Part shown: piece by piece, positions 6,348 through 7,241 of the stretch | Numbering within the stretch: the first letter of the stretch is position 1 | Layout: the number at the start of each line of letters is the position of its first letter | Made by a program: the position numbers and the translations under genes | NCBI GenBank assembly: GCA_002338885.1 | Contig: DDJI01000098.1 | Location: 1 to 7,241, forward strand | Length of the DNA stretch: 7,241 bases | Source of the DNA: Ruminococcus sp. UBA1828 | Lineage (GTDB): Bacteria; Bacillota; Clostridia; Oscillospirales; Ruminococcaceae | Direction: 5' to 3' | The notes under the pieces: model-generated | Databases searched by the model: none | What the model was told of the DNA's origin: nothing | The model's input: the letters and a program-made list of their open reading frames with translations, nothing else

Positions 6348-6376
6348 ACTATATCACGTAGCTCATGCATTTTCAA
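6348..6376 (-). promoter_or_regulatory. Sigma-A-type promoter for the surface protein transcript
   Basis: On the minus strand a -35 element TTGAAA (6376-6371) is separated by exactly 17 bases from a -10 element TATAGT (6353-6348). Each matches the consensus at five of six positions. It begins about 34 bases after the T run of the upstream malic enzyme terminator, where a new transcript would be expected to start. Transcription would begin near 6341, giving a leader of about 225 bases before the surface protein start. Confidence 0.7.
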
Positions 6377-6409
6377 TACTTTTTGCTATAGATCTCGTAA
6401 ATTTTGCGT

Positions 6410-6448
6410 AAAAAGACCCCCGACGCATTAATATGGCGGCGGGGGACT
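6410..6448 (-). terminator. Intrinsic terminator of the malic enzyme gene
   Basis: On the minus strand CCCCCG (6445-6440) pairs with CGGGGG (6422-6417). After one mismatch, three more GC pairs (6438-6436 with 6426-6424) close a nine-base loop. The stem is followed by TC and five T residues (6414-6410). It lies about 20 bases after the malic enzyme stop codon and separates that gene from the surface protein promoter. Confidence 0.88.
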
Positions 6449-6464
6449 GTGATTTTGTAAAAAA

Positions 6465-7241
6465 TTATATTCTTGCTTCTCCGGTTTTTCTTGCGGCTTC
6501 TATGACTGCGGCTGCAACCACGCTTGCTATGCGCTTGTCGAGCGCGGTGGGGATTATGTTTTTCGCTGAAAGCTCCTCGTCCGGTATCAGCGATGCGAGT
6601 GCAAAGGACGCCGCAACCTTCATCTCCTCGTTTATGCTCTTAGCACGGCAGTCAAGCGCTCCTCTGAATATTCCCGGGAACGCAAGCACGTTGTTTATCT
6701 GATTCAGGAAGTCTGAGCGTCCCGTTCCGACAACCTCAGCTCCCGCCTCAAGCGCAAGATCCGGCATGATCTCAGGCGTAGGATTTGCCATCGCAAACAC
6801 CACTGCGCCGTCCGCCATCGATGAAACCATTTCCTTAGAAACTATGTTCGGCGCGCTGACGCCTATAAACACATCTGCTCCGCGCATGGCGTCCGCAAGG
6901 CTGCCGTGCATGCATTCGTCGTTTGTGATTTTAGCCATTTCCATGTGCGCAGGGTTGAGGCTCGTGTCGTCACGAGAGAGTATTCCGAAGCGGTCAACCA
7001 TGACAAGGTGTTTAAGTCCGAGGTTTATTAAGTGCCTGCCTATGGCTATTCCGGCAGAACCCGCGCCGTTTATGACAACCTTTACATCCGGAATGTTTTT
7101 CTTGACAACCTTTAGGGCGTTTATGAGGGCTGCGGCTACAACTATCGCCGTGCCGTGCTGGTCGTCGTGGAAGACCGGTATGTCGCATATTTCCTTGAGC
7201 TTTTTCTCCACCTCAAAGCAGCGCGGCGCGCTGATGTCCTC
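6465..7241 (-). CDS. NAD(P)-dependent malic enzyme, C-terminal 258 residues (start outside window)
   Basis: The frame is open from the window edge (7241, reading EDISAPRCFEVE) to TAA at 6465-6467, so the N-terminal part is missing. A GTG at 7211 is an internal Val codon, not the start. Malic enzymes oxidatively decarboxylate malate to pyruvate, reducing NAD(P), in the cytosol. Visible motifs are the metal and substrate segment ED-x-x-APRCFE, HDDQHGTA, the dinucleotide loop GAGSAG, GVSAP, ANPTPEI, and GRSDFLNQINN followed by FPGIFRGALD. An acid (Asp of MVDRFG) ends the second Rossmann strand, which fits NAD preference, but this is inference. The family's usual GRSD-x-PNQ has Leu instead of Pro here (codon 6707-6705, CTG). 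This is the short bacterial form. The gene ends in its own terminator and is transcribed toward the surface gene but separately from it. Confidence 0.93.
   Translation of the reverse strand, partial: EDISAPRCFEVEKKLKEICDIPVFHDDQHGTAIVVAAALINALKVVKKNIPDVKVVINGAGSAGIAIGRHLINLGLKHLVMVDRFGILSRDDTSLNPAHMEMAKITNDECMHGSLADAMRGADVFIGVSAPNIVSKEMVSSMADGAVVFAMANPTPEIMPDLALEAGAEVVGTGRSDFLNQINNVLAFPGIFRGALDCRAKSINEEMKVAASFALASLIPDEELSAKNIIPTALDKRIASVVAAAVIEAARKTGEARI

Noticed and set aside
6156..6431. Plus-strand ORF (91 codons) in the intergenic leader
   Set aside because: No ribosome binding site, and it runs against the promoter and terminator that are well defined on the minus strand.
1..7241. A hidden mobile element, CRISPR array, defence system or RNA gene
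   Set aside because: No transposase, integrase, regularly spaced repeats, tRNA or rRNA-like sequence was seen on either strand; the only repeats are short or protein-coding GLUG units.

Overview
The window looks like a chromosomal segment of a gut-type Firmicute (class Clostridia). The grounds are the clostridial gene order of polyamine genes, strong purine-rich ribosome binding sites, frequent ATA (Ile) and AGA/AGG (Arg) codons, and a Gram-positive GLUG-repeat surface protein with a C-terminal membrane anchor. I cannot place it to genus. No phage, transposon, CRISPR, tRNA or rRNA signal was seen.

Positions 1-4340, plus strand, hold the end of a polyamine biosynthesis operon. It contains the last 26 codons of a probable arginine decarboxylase, then a spermidine synthase homologue (speE), an agmatinase-type ureohydrolase (speB), a carboxy(nor)spermidine dehydrogenase, and carboxy(nor)spermidine decarboxylase (nspC). 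Gaps are 14, 25, 26 and 3 bases, and a very strong hairpin terminator follows nspC. Read conventionally, arginine gives agmatine, agmatine gives putrescine, and putrescine plus aspartate semialdehyde gives carboxyspermidine and then spermidine. No speD is visible here to supply the decarboxylated AdoMet that a true SpeE needs. The SpeE homologue has also lost two acidic residues expected in its amine-binding pocket. It may therefore be redundant, decaying or re-purposed. The same gene set is also compatible with the route that goes through carboxyaminopropylagmatine.

Positions 4358-6116, minus strand and convergent with the operon, hold a surface protein of about 586 residues: signal peptide, eight GLUG-like repeats, a Cys-pair module, an acidic linker and a C-terminal transmembrane helix. 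It is broken into three reading frames by two single-base shifts in the same direction, so it is a pseudogene, or a phase-varied or mis-assembled gene. Positions 6117-6464 are its long leader, with a good sigma-A-type promoter, a possible 30-codon leader ORF carrying a tetranucleotide repeat, and a hairpin just before the ribosome binding site.

Positions 6465-7241, minus strand, hold the C-terminal 258 residues of an NAD(P)-dependent malic enzyme, cut by the window edge and followed by its own terminator.

Most of the window is well-understood metabolism. The points worth a second look are the altered SpeE active site, the choice of spermidine route, and the doubly frameshifted surface gene with its leader.
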